In this document: one piece after another, positions 62,509-64,000 of the stretch
Layout: every line of letters begins with the position of its first letter
How positions within the stretch are numbered: position 1 is the stretch's first letter
Source: UBA3102 sp964413055
GTDB taxonomy: Bacteria; Bacillota; Desulfotomaculia; Desulfotomaculales; Pelotomaculaceae
Length of the DNA: 64,000 nucleotides
Assembly: GCA_964413055.1 (NCBI GenBank)
Contig: CAYPRB010000004.1
Span: 132,731 to 196,730, forward strand
Direction of reading: 5' to 3'
Program-made: the position numbers and the translations under genes
The notes under the pieces: model-generated
What the model was told of the DNA's origin: nothing
The model's input: the letters and a program-made list of their open reading frames with translations, nothing else
The model's database searches: none

Positions 62509-62605
62509 ACTCCGAGCCTGTCAACCTAAAATATTCACAAGTCATGGTTTTCAGGCCGTTAAGGTGGACCGGGAAACTGGTGCGCCCCCCATGGTGGAAA
62601 GGAGA
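62509..62605 (+). ncRNA. Moco (molybdenum/tungsten cofactor) riboswitch-like RNA, copy 2
   Basis: CTCC (62510) pairs with GGAG (62601). Then GAGCCTG with CAGGC and AACC with GGTT give one arm; GGTG and CGCC close the second around a GGGAAAC turn; CCCCC is followed by ATGGTGGAAAGGAG. The strings ACTCCGAGCC and GGAAAGGAG match the Moco motif as I remember it, and the layout equals copy 1. It separates the operon from the next secreted-protein gene. Confidence 0.82.
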
Positions 62606-62627
62606 AGCCTAATGAGACAATAACAGG

Positions 62628-62654
62628 CGGACTGCCTTTCGCAGTTCGTTTTTT
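62628..62654 (+). terminator. Terminator after Moco riboswitch-like RNA 2
   Basis: CGGACTGC pairs with GCAGTTCG (one G-T) around CTTTC and is followed by TTTTTT, 23 nt after the aptamer. The 62655-62898 leader beyond it holds a seven-codon frame with GGAGGTGA (62711) and nothing else clear. Confidence 0.8.
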
Positions 62655-62898
62655 ATTTTTAATATGTGTTCTCCTTAATTTTAGTTAACTTACCGGAGGT
62701 GAAGCAATTATGATTATCCACCGGATATTATAAACATTGTGGTGTGGCAAGTTTTGCCAATACTGCGGTTGAGAAGGGTTTGCAGCATACGGGTAAAGGA
62801 GGCAGGCCTATAAACACAAAATAAAAACTTTTATTATTTGGTAGATTAATTAAAGTTTTCGTTAATCGTAAAACTATCCAGTCAGTGAGGGGAGGAAA

Positions 62899-64000
62899 AT
62901 GAATATGAATAGACCTGTAAGGTATGGGCTGGGCATGCTGTTGTCGCTGGTAATACTGTCCGCAGTATTCGCCCTGGTAGCGGTTGTGCCGCAATCAGCC
63001 GTGGCCGCGACAACGGAGCTCACCGTTACCAAGTACGCTTATGACGGTACGACCGTTCTCGCGCAGGAAACATTAGATTATCAATGGTTGAAGGATAATA
63101 TATCCGTTATGGGCGACGGAACAACGCATTATTATCACCAGGGGCCGGTCTTTCTCGACGATCCTGACGAAGAAAACGAACAGGTGCTCCGTTGGAACCA
63201 GGCAGAAGATACTAACTGGGACACCAAGGATATGGGTGCCGTGAAAGGTACCGACGTGAAAGACCTCTGCGAATTGGTGGGCGGTATGGCAGAGGGCGAT
63301 ACGCTGGAAATAAAAGCAAGTGATGGTTTCAATAAAACGTTTGCTTATGAAAACGTTTACGATTACTCAAGCCGTGAGGGTCCCATGGTAATCTGCTGGT
63401 ACCGGGACGGCAATTACCCGGATACCGGTTACACAGAAGGCATGCGTCTGGTCTGGTTTGCTGAAGCCACGTACAAAGAAGGTCCCACCAGTATCGAAGC
63501 TTTACCTTCGGGAGATTACCATGTCTTCGGAAATTATGACTGGTTCCTGGCTGCGGACCCGGAATATTGGTACTATTACTATAATTCCGGTGAAATGTAT
63601 CCTACAACCACCGGATTATCGGTACGGGAGGTCTCTGAGTTAAATATCACCGTGACCGGAGCGGTATATGAAGACCCCGTAGTCTCAAAATACGATATAA
63701 CACCTGGGGAGGACGATGCCTATACCATCGGGGAAACTGCAGACGGTATTGCTACCATGACCGTGAATTCCGGTGTGTCCGGGTTCGGGTATTTTGCTGC
63801 CGGCATCGGAGCGGTGGTCTCCCACAGCGGTGAAGAGACAGTAGTCTTTACCCATACAAGGGACGGAAGTCAGATCGGGCTCAACGCTACCAGGGCAGAT
63901 TTTGACGAAATAGGTACCGCCCAGGCCGGTTTCAATGTGCAGCCCGGCGATGTGGTCAAAGTATACATTGTTGATGAGTTGAGTAATGCCGTGGAGCACA
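62899..64000 (+). CDS. Secreted protein related to the molybdopterin-fold surface proteins (3' end outside window)
   Basis: The frame is open for 367 codons from the ATG at 62899 (GGGGAGG 4 nt upstream) to the window end. Signal peptide to about 35 (AVA-AT). The segment MGAVKGTDVKDLCELVGGMAEGDTLEIKASDGF (seen from about residue 114) parallels the GVKLxDLL...SSDGYTVTLTV block of the other cluster proteins, so the fold is probably the same. The motifs YYHQGP, REGPMVICWY and GDYHVFGNYDWF recall secreted proteins of methanogenic archaea often misnamed argininosuccinate synthase (memory only). After about residue 255 a separate beta-rich domain begins. Under control of riboswitch 2. Confidence 0.78.
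   Translation, partial: MNMNRPVRYGLGMLLSLVILSAVFALVAVVPQSAVAATTELTVTKYAYDGTTVLAQETLDYQWLKDNISVMGDGTTHYYHQGPVFLDDPDEENEQVLRWNQAEDTNWDTKDMGAVKGTDVKDLCELVGGMAEGDTLEIKASDGFNKTFAYENVYDYSSREGPMVICWYRDGNYPDTGYTEGMRLVWFAEATYKEGPTSIEALPSGDYHVFGNYDWFLAADPEYWYYYYNSGEMYPTTTGLSVREVSELNITVTGAVYEDPVVSKYDITPGEDDAYTIGETADGIATMTVNSGVSGFGYFAAGIGAVVSHSGEETVVFTHTRDGSQIGLNATRADFDEIGTAQAGFNVQPGDVVKVYIVDELSNAVEH

Overview
The window reads as chromosome of an endospore-forming, strictly anaerobic Firmicute of the Desulfotomaculum/Pelotomaculum (Peptococcaceae) type. The support is an alpha/beta-type small acid-soluble spore protein, a PrkA-YhbH sporulation pair, a SigI/RsgI pair, S-layer-homology (SLH) surface proteins, an exported selenocysteine formate dehydrogenase, and a phenylacetate-CoA ligase plus indolepyruvate:ferredoxin oxidoreductase set. 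No rRNA, tRNA or CRISPR array was seen. A run of 100 N (33479-33578) marks an assembly gap.

Layout. 1-6140 (minus strand): a formate dehydrogenase operon fdhE-tatA-tatC-fdhA-fdhB behind a clear vegetative promoter; fdhA has an in-frame UGA followed by a SECIS-like hairpin. 6294-8834: rnhB, a YraN protein, a 4-oxalocrotonate tautomerase, then an internally deleted group II intron sitting just behind a terminator. 8998-23814: signalling and chemotaxis: hybrid histidine kinase, NtrC-type regulator, short CheR-like protein, metallo-beta-lactamase-fold protein, a 1222-residue chemoreceptor with about 15 HAMP units, CheY, a broken response regulator, CheA, CheW, CheR, CheB and a DUF1614 membrane protein. 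23837-27239: spore protein, EAL-HDOD remnant, YkvI-type transporter, ComM. 27408-31844: cobalamin riboswitch, CbiZ and a BtuFCD transporter whose ATPase carries an extra C-terminal domain. 31867-33772: a possible structured RNA, then sigI-rsgI. 33850-43095: UPF0756 protein, thioesterase, SbcD-like phosphoesterase, AddB, AddA. 43097-46788 (minus): paaK-iorB-iorA behind a leader terminator. 47150-51450: acylphosphatase, MurT-GatD, a 40-residue protein, an L,D-transpeptidase, a MaoC-type dehydratase. 51665-54763: prkA-yhbH.

The most unusual part is 54801-64000. A promoter leads into an RNA that matches the molybdenum/tungsten cofactor (Moco) riboswitch pattern and ends in a terminator. Downstream lie genes for large secreted proteins with domains resembling the sulfite-oxidase/MsrP molybdopterin-binding fold, each followed by a chitobiase-C-terminal-like (CHB_HEX) domain. 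One is anchored by SLH repeats, one has a proline-rich stalk and a C-terminal membrane segment, and one has copper-amine-oxidase-N-type repeats. In their midst sit a MotA/TolQ/ExbB-type proton-channel protein and an ExbD-like DUF2149 protein. A second RNA of the same pattern plus terminator precedes another secreted protein that runs off the window end. My reading is a cofactor-regulated cell-surface system coupled to a proton channel in a cell with no outer membrane; its function is unknown.
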